Shown one piece after another: positions 1 to 9,154 of a stretch of 64,000 nt of DNA. The notes beneath the pieces are model-generated. The model searched no databases. It was given only the letters and a program-made list of their open reading frames with translations, and was not told the origin of the DNA. The first letter of the stretch is position 1. Each line of letters opens with the position of its first letter. Made by a program: the position numbers and the translations under genes. Source of the stretch: Sphingopyxis sp. H053 (GTDB taxonomy: Bacteria > Pseudomonadota > Alphaproteobacteria > Sphingomonadales > Sphingomonadaceae); contig NZ_LNRU01000002.1 in NCBI RefSeq assembly GCF_001468225.1, forward strand, positions 248,001 to 312,000, read 5' to 3'.

Positions 1-186
1 ACGAACGAGGTCGTCGTCGTCTATCAGGCGATGCTGGTGTCGGCGGGCGGCAAGACCGTGACGCAGCGCCGCTTCGAAGCGCGCGAGGCGATCGGCGGCA
101 AGGTCGAGGCGAAGCCCGTCGGCGAGGCGCTGACCCGCGCCGCGAACAAGGTCGCGGTCGAAGTTACGGGCTGGCTGGGCGGCTAG
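1..186 (+). CDS. ABC-type transport auxiliary lipoprotein, C-terminal fragment
   Basis: Only the last 61 codons are present, open from base 1 and ending in TAG at 184-186. The fragment has a beta-strand-rich piece followed by an amphipathic helix (VGEALTRAANKVAVEVTGWL). This is typical of the C-terminus of PqiC-like/ABC transport auxiliary lipoproteins, where a conserved Ala-Asn pair and a Trp close the domain. Such proteins are periplasmic lipoproteins working with MlaD-type ABC systems in lipid trafficking between membranes. The rest of the operon would lie to the left of the window. The family assignment rests on a short fragment and is moderate only. Confidence 0.5.
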   Translation, partial: TNEVVVVYQAMLVSAGGKTVTQRRFEAREAIGGKVEAKPVGEALTRAANKVAVEVTGWLGG

Positions 187-335
187 GGTCAGAACCTAGA
201 CCGGCCTGCCCATTGCCATTTCGTGCCGCTGCGCCTAGAGGGCGCCGCATCATATCGCCTGTATCCGCGCAGCCTCTTCCGGGTTTCCGGCTGTGCCCTT
301 TCCTTTCGAGCCCGTTGACTTGAAAGGACTATGCC

Positions 336-656
336 ATGGCGTGGGTCATCCTCGCGATCGCCGTCGTTACCGAAATCATCTGGGCGCTCAGCCTGAAATG
401 GGCCGCGACGCTCGGGACCTGGCAGGCATCGGTCGTTCCCGTCTCGCTCAGTTTTTTGAACATGGCGCTGCTCGCGTTCGCGATGCGCGGGATCTCGGCC
501 GGGACCGCCTATGCGATCTGGACCGGCCTCGGCGCGGTCGGCGTCATCATCGGCGGCATATTCTGGTTCGGCGAGAAGGTGAACGCGGTCCAGATCGGCT
601 TCATGGCGCTGATCGTCATCGGCGTCGCCGGGACCAAGCTGTTTTCGACGGCCTGA
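336..656 (+). CDS. SMR-family small multidrug/guanidinium exporter (Gdx/SugE type)
   Basis: A 106-residue protein with four predicted membrane helices, the standard SMR length. Helix 1 carries the essential Glu in the form EIIWALSLKWA; the W-x4-K spacing is typical of the Gdx/SugE branch rather than EmrE, which has a different sequence after the Glu. The helix 3 signature GTAYAIWTGLGAVG is also Gdx-like. Family members work as dual-topology homodimers in the inner membrane, exchanging guanidinium or quaternary cations for protons. AAAGGAC lies 7 nt before the ATG, and a possible TTGACT -35 lies just upstream. I looked for a guanidine riboswitch in the leader and did not find one. Substrate is inferred from family only. 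Confidence 0.85.
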   Translation: MAWVILAIAVVTEIIWALSLKWAATLGTWQASVVPVSLSFLNMALLAFAMRGISAGTAYAIWTGLGAVGVIIGGIFWFGEKVNAVQIGFMALIVIGVAGTKLFSTA

Positions 657-703
657 TCGAGACCGTGGGGCGGTTTTCGACCGGGTGCCGCCTCCAACAC
701 TCT

Positions 704-793
704 CGTCACCCGGACTTGATCCGGGGTCCCGCTTGAGATCAAAGCCTGCCGATGCCTCAAAAAGCGGGATCCCGGATCAAGTCCGGGATGACG
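704..793. repeat. Paired-hairpin intergenic repeat (CGTCA...TCC frame, core GGACTTGATCC)
   Basis: Two inverted arms face each other: 704-734 and 762-793. Each arm begins (read inwards) with CGTCA, contains a palindromic core built on GGACTTGATCC, and ends in TCCCGCTT. Each arm can fold alone, and the two together make a longer stem with a loop of about 27 nt. It lies between the convergent SMR gene and pepN, so it may also act as a bidirectional terminator or mRNA 3' end. The same frame recurs at 4272-4345, 56547-56609 and 57701-58091. Confidence 0.85.
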
Positions 794-836
794 AAGGGTA
801 AGGAAGCATCGACGGCTCCCCACCCCTAAGCCGCTC

Positions 837-3428
837 TCACCCCAACAAGCTCTTCGACGCCTGTTCGGTTACATCGCGCGACAGGCCGGGCTGCGCGAGG
901 ATGCGCTCGAGTTCGGCCTTCATCAGCGCCTGCCGCCCCTCGTCGAACCGTTTCCAGCGGCCGAGCGGCGGGATCATCTTCGCCGACGTCTGCGGGTTCT
1001 TCGGGTCGAGCGCTATGACGAGGTCGGCGATCAACCGGTAGCCCGCACCATCGGCCTGATGGAACGCCGCCTGATTGCCCGTCAGCGCGCCGTAAAGCGA
1101 GCGCACGCGATTGGGGTTAGCGAGCGTGAAGTCGGGGTGCTGCGCGAGCGCCTTCACCGCATCGACGGTGTCGCCGCGCAGCGACCACGCCTGCACCTGG
1201 AACCATTTGTCGAGCACGAGCGGGTTGTCGCGATAGCGTTGATAGAAGATGTCGAGCGCGGCGATGCGCTCGTCGCTGTCGCCATGCGCGAGCGTCGCGA
1301 GCGCCGCCTGCCGTTCGGTCATGCCGTCGGCATCGGAGAAGATGCCGAATGCCAGCGCCGGGGCATCGTCGGCCCCCGTTGCGGCGAGATAGGCGAGCGC
1401 GACGCCGCGGAGGCGGCGGCCGCCCTTGGCGTTGCTCGACAGGTCGGTCGCGGGCGGCGCGCTGCCGGCAAGGATCGCGCGCCATTCGCTTTCGAGCGCG
1501 GTGCCGATCGCGGCCTGCAAGGCGAGCCGCTCGCGGCGGATCGCGTCGGGATCGACGGTGACCATCTGGTCGCCGATAAAGGCTTCGCTGGGCAACAGCA
1601 CCGCCTCGGCGACGAAGGCGGGGTCGCTTGCCGCGCCGGCGAGCGTCTGACCGACCGCGTCGATCACCGCCCGAGTATCGCCCGTCTTGCCCGAAACCGC
1701 GGCAACGAGCGTGTCGAGCATCAGCTGCTGCAACGCCTCGTAGCGCGCGAACGGGTCGTCGTCGTGCGCGGCGAGCCACGCGAGTTCGCCGGGACCGCGC
1801 TCGAAATCGACGATGATCGGCGCCGAGAAGCCGCGATTGACCGACAGCGCCGGACGCGCCGCAAATTTGCCGAGCGCGATACGCTGCGTCGCGCCGGTCA
1901 CGGTGACGAGCGTGTCGGCGAGCGCATCGCCACTGCCGTCCATCGCAAAGGCCGCGAGGCGGAGCGGCATCATCATCGGCTGTTTTTCGGGCTGCCCGGG
2001 CGTCGGCGGCACCGTCTGCACGATGTCGAGCGACCAGTCGTCGCCCTCTTCGGCTAGCGACAGCTTGAGCCGCGGCGTGCCCGCCTGCTCGTACCAGCGG
2101 CGGAATTGCGCGAGGTCTAGCCCCGCGCCGTCCTCGATCGCACGCACGAAATCCTCGCACGTCGCAGCCTCGCCGTCGTGGCGGTCGAAATAGAGATCGG
2201 TGCCTTTACGGAAGCGCTCGGGGCCGACCATCGTCGCCATCATGCGGATGATCTCGGCGCCCTTGTTATAGATGGTCGCGGTGTAGAAATTCGAGATTTC
2301 CTGAAAGCTGTCGGGGCGGATTGGATGCGCGAGCGGCCCCGCATCCTCGGGGAATTGCGCGGCGCGGAGCAGACGGACATCCTCGATCCGCTTGACCGGG
2401 GGCGAGCCCATATCGGCTGAAAAGCTCTGGTCGCGAAAGACGGTGAAGCCCTCTTTCAGCGAAAGCTGGAACCAGTCGCGGCAGGTGACGCGATTGCCCG
2501 ACCAATTGTGGAAATATTCGTGCGCGACGACGCCCTCGACCCCGTCATAATCGACGTCGGTCGCGGTGTCGGGATCGGCGAGGATATAGCGGGTGTTGAA
2601 GATATTGAGACCCTTGTTCTCCATCGCGCCCATGTTGAAATCGCTGACCGCGACGATGTTGAACAGGTTGAGATCATATTCGCGGCCGTAGACGCGCTCG
2701 TCCCACGCCATGCTGTCCTTCAGCGCCTGCATCGCATGGCCGGTGCGATCCTGATCGCCGCCCCGAACCCAGATGCCGAGTTCGACCTCGCGCCCCGACA
2801 TCGTCGTGAAGCTATCCTTGTTGACGACGAGGTCACCGGCGACGAGCGCGAAGAGATAGGAAGGCTTCGGCCATGGGTCTTCCCACAGCGCCCAATGATC
2901 GCTTCCATCTTCGCCCTGATCGACGCAATTGCCGTTCGACAGCAGGATCGGGAACGCGGCCTTGTCGCCTTGCATCCGCACCTTGTAGCGGCTGAGCACG
3001 TCGGGGCGGTCGGGGTGGAAGGTGATGCGGCGGAAGCCTTCGGCTTCGCACTGCGTGCAGAGCAGGCCGCCCGAGGCATAGAGCCCCGAAAGCTGGGTGT
3101 TCGACGCGGGGTCGATCACCGTGTCGACCTCGACCGTCGCCGCGGTGCGTTCGCCCAGGTCGACGATCAGGTCGCTGCCCTCCATCCGCCAGTCGTTCCA
3201 CACCTCGCCATCGACGCGCACCGCCGCGGGGGCCAGCCCGTCGCCGCGCAGCGTGAGCGGCACGGGAGCGTCGGCATCGCGCACCACCGACAGCGCCGCG
3301 CCGACCTTCGTCGCATCGACCCCGAGCGCGAAATCGAGCGCGATGTCTGGGATGGACCAATCGGGCGCGCGATAGTCGCTGCGGTGAATGGTGACGGGGA
3401 TGGCGGGGGTTGAGGAGGCGTCGGTCAT
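837..3428 (-). CDS. pepN: Aminopeptidase N (M1 family)
   Basis: An 863-residue zinc aminopeptidase of the E. coli PepN type (about 870 aa). It removes N-terminal residues from peptides in the cytoplasm. The exopeptidase motif GAMEN is followed by the zinc site H303-E304-Y-F-H307 (HEYFHNW), with the third ligand Glu in the downstream LKEGFT motif. The C-terminal half matches the Ig-like DUF3458 and the helical ARM-type domain. There is no signal peptide. The start codon ATG at 3428 has no obvious Shine-Dalgarno. The gene is divergent from the SDR-like gene, with only 46 bp between start codons, so the promoters must overlap. Identification is firm. Confidence 0.97.
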   Translation of the reverse strand: MTDASSTPAIPVTIHRSDYRAPDWSIPDIALDFALGVDATKVGAALSVVRDADAPVPLTLRGDGLAPAAVRVDGEVWNDWRMEGSDLIVDLGERTAATVEVDTVIDPASNTQLSGLYASGGLLCTQCEAEGFRRITFHPDRPDVLSRYKVRMQGDKAAFPILLSNGNCVDQGEDGSDHWALWEDPWPKPSYLFALVAGDLVVNKDSFTTMSGREVELGIWVRGGDQDRTGHAMQALKDSMAWDERVYGREYDLNLFNIVAVSDFNMGAMENKGLNIFNTRYILADPDTATDVDYDGVEGVVAHEYFHNWSGNRVTCRDWFQLSLKEGFTVFRDQSFSADMGSPPVKRIEDVRLLRAAQFPEDAGPLAHPIRPDSFQEISNFYTATIYNKGAEIIRMMATMVGPERFRKGTDLYFDRHDGEAATCEDFVRAIEDGAGLDLAQFRRWYEQAGTPRLKLSLAEEGDDWSLDIVQTVPPTPGQPEKQPMMMPLRLAAFAMDGSGDALADTLVTVTGATQRIALGKFAARPALSVNRGFSAPIIVDFERGPGELAWLAAHDDDPFARYEALQQLMLDTLVAAVSGKTGDTRAVIDAVGQTLAGAASDPAFVAEAVLLPSEAFIGDQMVTVDPDAIRRERLALQAAIGTALESEWRAILAGSAPPATDLSSNAKGGRRLRGVALAYLAATGADDAPALAFGIFSDADGMTERQAALATLAHGDSDERIAALDIFYQRYRDNPLVLDKWFQVQAWSLRGDTVDAVKALAQHPDFTLANPNRVRSLYGALTGNQAAFHQADGAGYRLIADLVIALDPKNPQTSAKMIPPLGRWKRFDEGRQALMKAELERILAQPGLSRDVTEQASKSLLG

Positions 3429-3474
3429 GTGATCGATCTAGGCACAGCGCCGCCGACGCGCAATAAGGCGCGCG

Positions 3475-4269
3475 ATGGGACAGATGCTGATTTTCGGGAT
3501 GGGTTATGCGGCGAGCCACCTCGGGGGCCGCCTCCGCGCGCGCGGCTGGGAGGTGACCGGGACGACGCAGGACGGGCGCGAGGGCAGTATTGCCTTTGCC
3601 GACGAGGCCGCGGTGCTCGGCGCGCTGCGCAGCGCGACGCACATATTGTCATCAGTGCCGCCCGCCGAGGGCGCCGACCCGGTGCTCGCGCGCTATGGCG
3701 AGGCTGTTGCTCTCGCCCCGGCGGGCTGGGTCGGCTATCTGTCGTCGACCGGCGTCTATGGCGATACGGGCGGCGCGTGGGTCGATGAAAGTGCCGCCAT
3801 CAAGGGTCGTCGTCCCGACCGCAACGCGGCCGACGCGGCTTGGGGCATGCTGCGCAGCGATGTCCGCACCTTTCGTCTCCCCGGCATCTATGGCCCCGGT
3901 CGCTCGATCCTCGATCGCATCGCCGAGGGCCGGGCACATCGGATAGACTTGCCCGAACAGGTTTTCAGCCGCGTCCATGTCGATGACATCGCGGGCGGGG
4001 TCATGGCATCGTTCAGGGGACCGGCGGGTGTCTATAATCTGGCCGATGACGAGCCGTGCCATCAGAATGAGTTGGTCGAATGGGGCTGTGCGATGCTCGG
4101 CGCGCCGTTGCCGCCGTTGCAATCGCTCGATGACGCGGGCCTTTCTCCCGCCGCGCGCGCCTTCTATGCCGAGAACCGCCGCGTTGCGAATGACAAGGCG
4201 AAACGGTTGCTTGGTTGGACGCCACGCTATCCAAGTTTTCGCGATGGGCTGGCCGCCTGCCTGGTCTAA
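3475..4269 (+). CDS. SDR-like NAD(P)-binding protein (YeeZ-type)
   Basis: A 264-residue Rossmann protein. The dinucleotide-binding loop is FGMGYAASHL (GxGxxxxxL), close to the N-terminus. The segment LSSTGVYGDTGGAWVDE matches the atypical extended-SDR family containing E. coli YeeZ, which lacks the full YxxxK arrangement of classical enzymes. Substrate is unknown; the family is annotated as putative epimerases or reductases. ATG at 3475 has AAGG about 6 nt upstream; ATG at 3484 is an alternative start that would still keep the GxG loop. It is divergent from pepN and followed directly by a paired-hairpin repeat, so it is probably monocistronic. Confidence 0.8.
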   Translation: MGQMLIFGMGYAASHLGGRLRARGWEVTGTTQDGREGSIAFADEAAVLGALRSATHILSSVPPAEGADPVLARYGEAVALAPAGWVGYLSSTGVYGDTGGAWVDESAAIKGRRPDRNAADAAWGMLRSDVRTFRLPGIYGPGRSILDRIAEGRAHRIDLPEQVFSRVHVDDIAGGVMASFRGPAGVYNLADDEPCHQNELVEWGCAMLGAPLPPLQSLDDAGLSPAARAFYAENRRVANDKAKRLLGWTPRYPSFRDGLAACLV

Positions 4270-4271
4270 TC

Positions 4272-4345
4272 CGTCACCCCCGCGAAGGCGGGGGTCCCGC
4301 TTCTGCGCGGTTGAAAGCGGGATTCCCGCCTTCGCGGGAATGACG
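4272..4345. repeat. Paired-hairpin intergenic repeat (core CGCGAAGGCG)
   Basis: Arms begin with CGTCA at 4272 and end with TGACG at 4345. The left arm is built on CCCGCGAAGGCGGG and the right arm is its near complement, with CC/GG on the left replaced by TT/AA on the right, so each arm can still pair internally. It fills the gap between the convergent SDR-like and DUF445 genes and may serve as a shared transcript end. It is the same frame as 704-793 with a different core. Confidence 0.85.
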
Positions 4346-4355
4346 GGGAAAGCAG

Positions 4356-5621
4356 CTAGATCAACACGTCCACCGTATGGATCAGCACGCCGACAAGCCC
4401 GCCCACCAGCGTGCCGTTGATGCGGATATATTGCAGGTCGTCGCCGACGGCATTTTCCAGCCGGTCGGTGATCGTCTTGGCGTCCCAGCCACGGATCGTG
4501 TCCGACACCAGCCTGAGCGCGGTCTCACCATAGCTGTCGACGACGCCGACCACCGCGCGGCGCGCATAGCGGTTGAGCGTGCGCTTGATCCCCGCATCCT
4601 CGCCGAGCATCGCGCCGAACTGGGTGACGAGTTCGCCGATGCGGCCCGCGAGCATCGTGTCGGGGTTGCGCGCGGCCTTGAGCAGCGCGGTCCGGCCCTG
4701 TTCCCACAAACCGTCGAGCCAGCGTTTGACCGCCTTGTTTTCGAGCAGCTCGTCGCGAACCTTGGCGACCTTCGCCTTCACCTCGGGGTCGTGCTGCAGG
4801 TCGAGCGCTATTTTGGCGAGCCCTTCCTCGACGCGGATGCGCAGCGGGTGCGTCTCGTCGACCGCCATTTCGCTGAGCAGCTTCGACAGCCCGGCGACGA
4901 TGCGGTTCGAGATGCTTTCGTCGAGCCCGGTGAAGCGCACGATCGCGTTCGAATTGTCGTGCACCATCTGATGGATCAGATGCTCGTTGAGTTCGAGCGT
5001 CTTCGACCCCCATTTGACCATCGCGTCGAGCAGCGGCTGGTGCCGCCCCTCGGCGAGTGCGGCCTGCAATGCCTGGCCGAGCAAAGGCGCGACGTCGAGT
5101 TCGCGGAGGCGATCGGCGATCGCCGATTTGACGATGCCGCCGAGGCGCTGCTGGTCGAGCGCGCCCAAACCGTCGGCGATGATCCGCGACGCGCCGAGCC
5201 GGAGGCGCCCGCCGCCCTCGCCCGGTTCGGACAGGAATTTTCCGACCGCGCCCGCGACATCGACCGTCTGCATCTTGCGCGCGATCAGGCGCGGCAGCAG
5301 GAAATTGTTGAGCAGGAAGCGCGCGAGCGTGTCGCCGATCCGGTTCTTGTTACGCGGGATGATCGCGGTGTGCGGGATCGGCAGCCCCATCGGGTGGCGG
5401 AACAGCGCGGTAACCGCGAACCAGTCGGCAAGCCCGCCGACCATCGCCGCCTCGGCAAAGGCGCGGATAAAACCGATCGCGGGATGGACGTCCTGAAAAT
5501 ATTTCGCGCCGAGGAAAACGAACGCCATGACGATGAGCAGACCCGTCGCGACGACGCGAATGTTCGATCCTCTTGCCGGGATGGCGACGCCAATCGGCCG
5601 GGAAAGCGTGCGGTCGGTCAT
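4356..5621 (-). CDS. DUF445 family membrane protein
   Basis: A 421-residue protein of the DUF445 (YjiN-like) family. A membrane helix near residues 15-35 is followed by the conserved AEAAMVGGLADWFAVTALFRHP block and IPHTAIIPRNK, the hallmark of the family. The long middle part is helical and charged, and a hydrophobic C-terminal segment (LVGGLVGVLIHTVDVLI) is typical. Function is unknown; members are inner-membrane proteins. ATG at 5621 is chosen; a TTG three codons upstream is possible. No strong Shine-Dalgarno is visible. It converges with the SDR-like gene across a hairpin repeat. Confidence 0.88.
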   Translation of the reverse strand: MTDRTLSRPIGVAIPARGSNIRVVATGLLIVMAFVFLGAKYFQDVHPAIGFIRAFAEAAMVGGLADWFAVTALFRHPMGLPIPHTAIIPRNKNRIGDTLARFLLNNFLLPRLIARKMQTVDVAGAVGKFLSEPGEGGGRLRLGASRIIADGLGALDQQRLGGIVKSAIADRLRELDVAPLLGQALQAALAEGRHQPLLDAMVKWGSKTLELNEHLIHQMVHDNSNAIVRFTGLDESISNRIVAGLSKLLSEMAVDETHPLRIRVEEGLAKIALDLQHDPEVKAKVAKVRDELLENKAVKRWLDGLWEQGRTALLKAARNPDTMLAGRIGELVTQFGAMLGEDAGIKRTLNRYARRAVVGVVDSYGETALRLVSDTIRGWDAKTITDRLENAVGDDLQYIRINGTLVGGLVGVLIHTVDVLI

Positions 5622-5691
5622 ATGAACCAAATGGCGAAATGCCGCAAAGGTTGCAACCGGCGCAGTCGCTTACCGCGCCGGCGCGCTCCCA

Positions 5692-8600
5692 TTATTCCGC
5701 CGGTTCGGGCGCGGGCGCGCCGTGCGGCTTGGTATCGTCACCCTTGCGATAGGTCAGCAGGTTGCTCGAGAAGAAGCGGCCGAGGCGCTTTTCGATGCTG
5801 TCGGCAAGGCTGAAGCCCGCGGGAACGATCAGCAGCGTCAGCAGCGTCGACAGGATCAGGCCGCCGATCACGACGACGCCCATCGGCGCGCGCCAGGCGC
5901 CGTCGCCCGACAGCGACAGCGCGGTCGGCACCATGCCCGCGACCATCGCTACCGTGGTCATTACGATCGGCTGCGCGCGCTTGCGCCCCGCGTCGAGCAG
6001 CGCCGCATTCTTCTCGACGCCATGGTCCATTTCCTCGATCGCGAAATCGACGAGCAGGATCGAGTTCTTCGCGACGATGCCGAGCAGCATGAGCAGGCCG
6101 ATATAAACGGGCATCGAGATTTCCATGCCGGTGATCAACAAGCCGAGCAGGCCGCCCAACGGCGCGAGCAGCAACGACGACATGTTGACCAGCGGCGACA
6201 GGAAGCGGCGATAGAGCAGCACCAGGGTCGAGAAGACCAGCAAGAGCCCCGACACCACCGCAATCATGAAGTTCATGATCAGTTCGGCCTGCCACTTCTG
6301 ATCGCCTTGCACGACCTTGCGAATGCCCTGCGGCATCGTGGTGATCGCGGGCAACGCATCGATCTTTTTCTGCGCTTCGCCGGTCACCAGGCCCGGTGCC
6401 AGATCGGCACCGATCACGATGCGCCGCGTCTGGTTATAGCGGCGCAGTTCGGTGGGCCCCGCGCCAAAGCCGATCGAGGCGACCGACTTCAGCGGCACCG
6501 TCGTCCCGCGCGCGGTCGGCACAGGCAGATTCTCGATCGTCGCCAGCGCGCGACGCGAATCTTCGGACAGGAGCACGCGGATCGGGATCTGGCGATCGGA
6601 CAGCGAGAATTTCGCCGCATTCTGGTCGATATCGCCGATCGTCGCGATGCGGATCGTCTGGCTGAGCGCCGACGTGGTCACGCCCAGTTCGGCGGCGAGG
6701 TCCATCCGCGGGCTGACGATGATTTCCGGGCGCGGAATATCGCCCTCGATCCGCGGCGAGCGCACTTCCTTGAGCTTTTCCATCTGCGACACGATCAGGC
6801 GCGCATGCTTCTCGAGCGCCACCGGATCGTCGCTGCCGATGACCATCGTGATATCGCGGCCGGAAAAGCCGCCCGACTGGCTCTGGAAGGTCACGCGCGC
6901 ATCGGGGATCGCCGCCATTTGCGGCTGCAGGCTGCGTTCCCATTCGACGCTGGTAACTTCGCGCTTCTTCTTCAGCGTGATATAGACGCCGCCGTCGTTG
7001 ACGTTGACCTCGTAAAAGGCGTTTGCGACATTCTTGTCCTTCGACAGGATCGCGTTGATCTGGTTCGAGATATGCTCGCTCTGCGCGAGCGTGGAGCCCG
7101 GCGGCAATTCATAACGGATCTGGCTGTAGTCGCTGTTGATCGTCGGCTGGAACTGCTGCGGCAGGATCATCAGCAAGGCGACGCTCAACCCCAGCGACAG
7201 GAAGCCGATGCCGACAATCCAGACGCGATGGTCGAAAAGGCGGGCATAGCCACGCTGGACCATGAACTTCGCCCAGTTGGTGAAGCCCCATTCGCGCATT
7301 CCGATGAGCCATGCGAGGGCGCCGAGCAGGATCGCGATCAGGCTGACGCCGAGATACGTCAGGATCGCATCGACAGGCGTCTTCAGCAGGAAGTACATCG
7401 CCGTATTGGGCGCATCCTGCCCGACCGGGACCGGCTGAAAATAGGCGTAGATCGCATAAAGGACCGACAGACCGGCGAGGATCAGCGGCACTGCCAGATA
7501 GGCGATCTTCGTCCGATGCGCTTCGTAACGCGCGCGGATCGCATGATGCTTTCTGTTGTCGAGCGTCCATTTGAGAAGGCGCTCATAGCGGTCGACCCAC
7601 GGGCCCGAGGCATGATCCTGCTCGCCCTGCGCCGACAGGAAATAGGCGGCGATCATCGGCGTGATCATGCGCGCGACCGCCAGGCTGACGAGCACCGCGA
7701 AGACAACGGTCATGCCGAACTGGATGAAGAACTGCCCCGAAATGCCAGGCATCAGCGCGACGGGCAGGAAGACCGCGACGATCGACATCGTCGTCGCGAC
7801 AACCGCGAGGCCGATTTCGTCGGCGGCATCGATCGACGCCTGATAGGCGGTTTTGCCCATTCGCATATGCCGGACGATATTCTCGATCTCCACGATCGCA
7901 TCGTCGACGAGCACGCCGGCGACAAGGCTGAGCGCGAGCAGCGACAGGCTGTTCAGCGAAAAGCCCATCATGTCCATGAACCAGAAGGTCGGGATCGCCG
8001 ACAGCGGGATCGCGAGCGCACTGATCAGCGTCGCGCGCCAGTCGCGCAGGAAGAGGAACACGACGACCACCGCGAGGATCGCGCCTTCGATCATCGCGAG
8101 CATCGAGCTGCGATATTGTTCCTTGGTATATTCGGTGCGCGTGAAGAGGATCTTGAATTCGACCTGCGGGTTCGCCTTCTTGATCTCGGCGAGCTTCTTC
8201 ATCGCCTCGTCGTGGATCGTGACGTCCGAGGCGCCCTTCGCCTTTTCGATCGAGAAGCTCAACACTTGGCGGTTGCCGATCTTCGCGAGGTTGCGCTGTT
8301 CGGCGTAGCCGTCGGTCACGGTCGCGACATCGGCGAGGCGGATCGTGCGGCCGCTGCCGATCGATATGCGTGTTTCGCCAAGCTGGAAGGCGTTTTCGGC
8401 GTTGCCGAGCACGCGCACCGCCTGCTCCGATCCGGCGATTTCGGTACGCCCGCCCGCGGCATTGACGTTCACCTGGCGCAATTCCTGGTTCACCTGGCTC
8501 GCGGTGAGGCCATAGCTTTGCATGCGCGCGGGGTCGAGGATCACGCGGATTTCGCGATTGACCCCGCCCGACCGGCTGACCTTTGCCATGCCCTGGATCG

Positions 8601-9108
8601 AAAGCAGTTCCTTGGCGATCGTATTGTCGACGAACCAGCTCAATTGTTCGAGCGTCATGTCCGACGTTTCGACGGCGAAATAGGTGATCGGGCCGCCCGC
8701 GGCGTCGACGCGCACGACCTGCGGTTCGAGGATGCCGTCGGGCAGGTCGCTGCGGATCTGCTGTACCGCCTGGTTGACGTCGTTATAGGCGCGGTCGATC
8801 GGGGTGCCGATCGCGAACTGCACCATCGTCCGGCTGTTGCCCTCGGCGACATAGGACGACAGTTCGTCGACGCCGCTGACCGCGCGCACCGCGGCCTCGA
8901 CACGCTGGGTGACCTGCGTCTCCAGTTCGGACGGCGCCGCGCCGGGCTGCACCACGACGACCTGGACCATCGGAAATTCGACGTCGGGATTGTCGTTGAC
9001 GTCCATCCGGTTGAAGCTGACGACACCTGCCAGAAGAAGCAGGATGAACATCACAATCGGCGGCACCGGATTGCGAATGCACCAGGCGGAAATGTTGCGA
9101 AAGCTCAT
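5692..9108 (-). CDS. RND efflux transporter permease with extra membrane insertion
   Basis: A 1,138-residue inner-membrane proton-drug antiporter of the HAE/AcrB group. TM4 carries the proton-relay pair in [13 protein letters not shown], and the second half contains the matching [16 protein letters not shown] segment. Canonical members are about 1,040 residues. This one has roughly 100 extra residues at about 517-622, between TM6 and TM7, containing two additional strongly hydrophobic stretches ([20 protein letters not shown] and [20 protein letters not shown]). ATG at 9108 is used; an upstream TTG would add two residues. It follows the adaptor gene by 46 nt in the same operon. No outer-membrane factor gene is nearby, so it probably uses a TolC-like channel encoded elsewhere. 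Confidence 0.93.
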   Translation of the reverse strand: MSFRNISAWCIRNPVPPIVMFILLLLAGVVSFNRMDVNDNPDVEFPMVQVVVVQPGAAPSELETQVTQRVEAAVRAVSGVDELSSYVAEGNSRTMVQFAIGTPIDRAYNDVNQAVQQIRSDLPDGILEPQVVRVDAAGGPITYFAVETSDMTLEQLSWFVDNTIAKELLSIQGMAKVSRSGGVNREIRVILDPARMQSYGLTASQVNQELRQVNVNAAGGRTEIAGSEQAVRVLGNAENAFQLGETRISIGSGRTIRLADVATVTDGYAEQRNLAKIGNRQVLSFSIEKAKGASDVTIHDEAMKKLAEIKKANPQVEFKILFTRTEYTKEQYRSSMLAMIEGAILAVVVVFLFLRDWRATLISALAIPLSAIPTFWFMDMMGFSLNSLSLLALSLVAGVLVDDAIVEIENIVRHMRMGKTAYQASIDAADEIGLAVVATTMSIVAVFLPVALMPGISGQFFIQFGMTVVFAVLVSLAVARMITPMIAAYFLSAQGEQDHASGPWVDRYERLLKWTLDNRKHHAIRARYEAHRTKIAYLAVPLILAGLSVLYAIYAYFQPVPVGQDAPNTAMYFLLKTPVDAILTYLGVSLIAILLGALAWLIGMREWGFTNWAKFMVQRGYARLFDHRVWIVGIGFLSLGLSVALLMILPQQFQPTINSDYSQIRYELPPGSTLAQSEHISNQINAILSKDKNVANAFYEVNVNDGGVYITLKKKREVTSVEWERSLQPQMAAIPDARVTFQSQSGGFSGRDITMVIGSDDPVALEKHARLIVSQMEKLKEVRSPRIEGDIPRPEIIVSPRMDLAAELGVTTSALSQTIRIATIGDIDQNAAKFSLSDRQIPIRVLLSEDSRRALATIENLPVPTARGTTVPLKSVASIGFGAGPTELRRYNQTRRIVIGADLAPGLVTGEAQKKIDALPAITTMPQGIRKVVQGDQKWQAELIMNFMIAVVSGLLLVFSTLVLLYRRFLSPLVNMSSLLLAPLGGLLGLLITGMEISMPVYIGLLMLLGIVAKNSILLVDFAIEEMDHGVEKNAALLDAGRKRAQPIVMTTVAMVAGMVPTALSLSGDGAWRAPMGVVVIGGLILSTLLTLLIVPAGFSLADSIEKRLGRFFSSNLLTYRKGDDTKPHGAPAPEPAE

Positions 9109-9154
9109 GATCAAACGCCCTTGTGCACTGAATCTCTAATGCGCCGCTGGCCGG

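Noticed and set aside
187..335. Guanidine riboswitch before the Gdx/SugE-like exporter
   Set aside because: I looked for the class I conserved blocks and for the ACGR-loop hairpin pair of class II. Only a loose resemblance (CTAGAGGGCGCCG, GGTTTCCGGCTG-like) is present; the conserved downstream part is missing.
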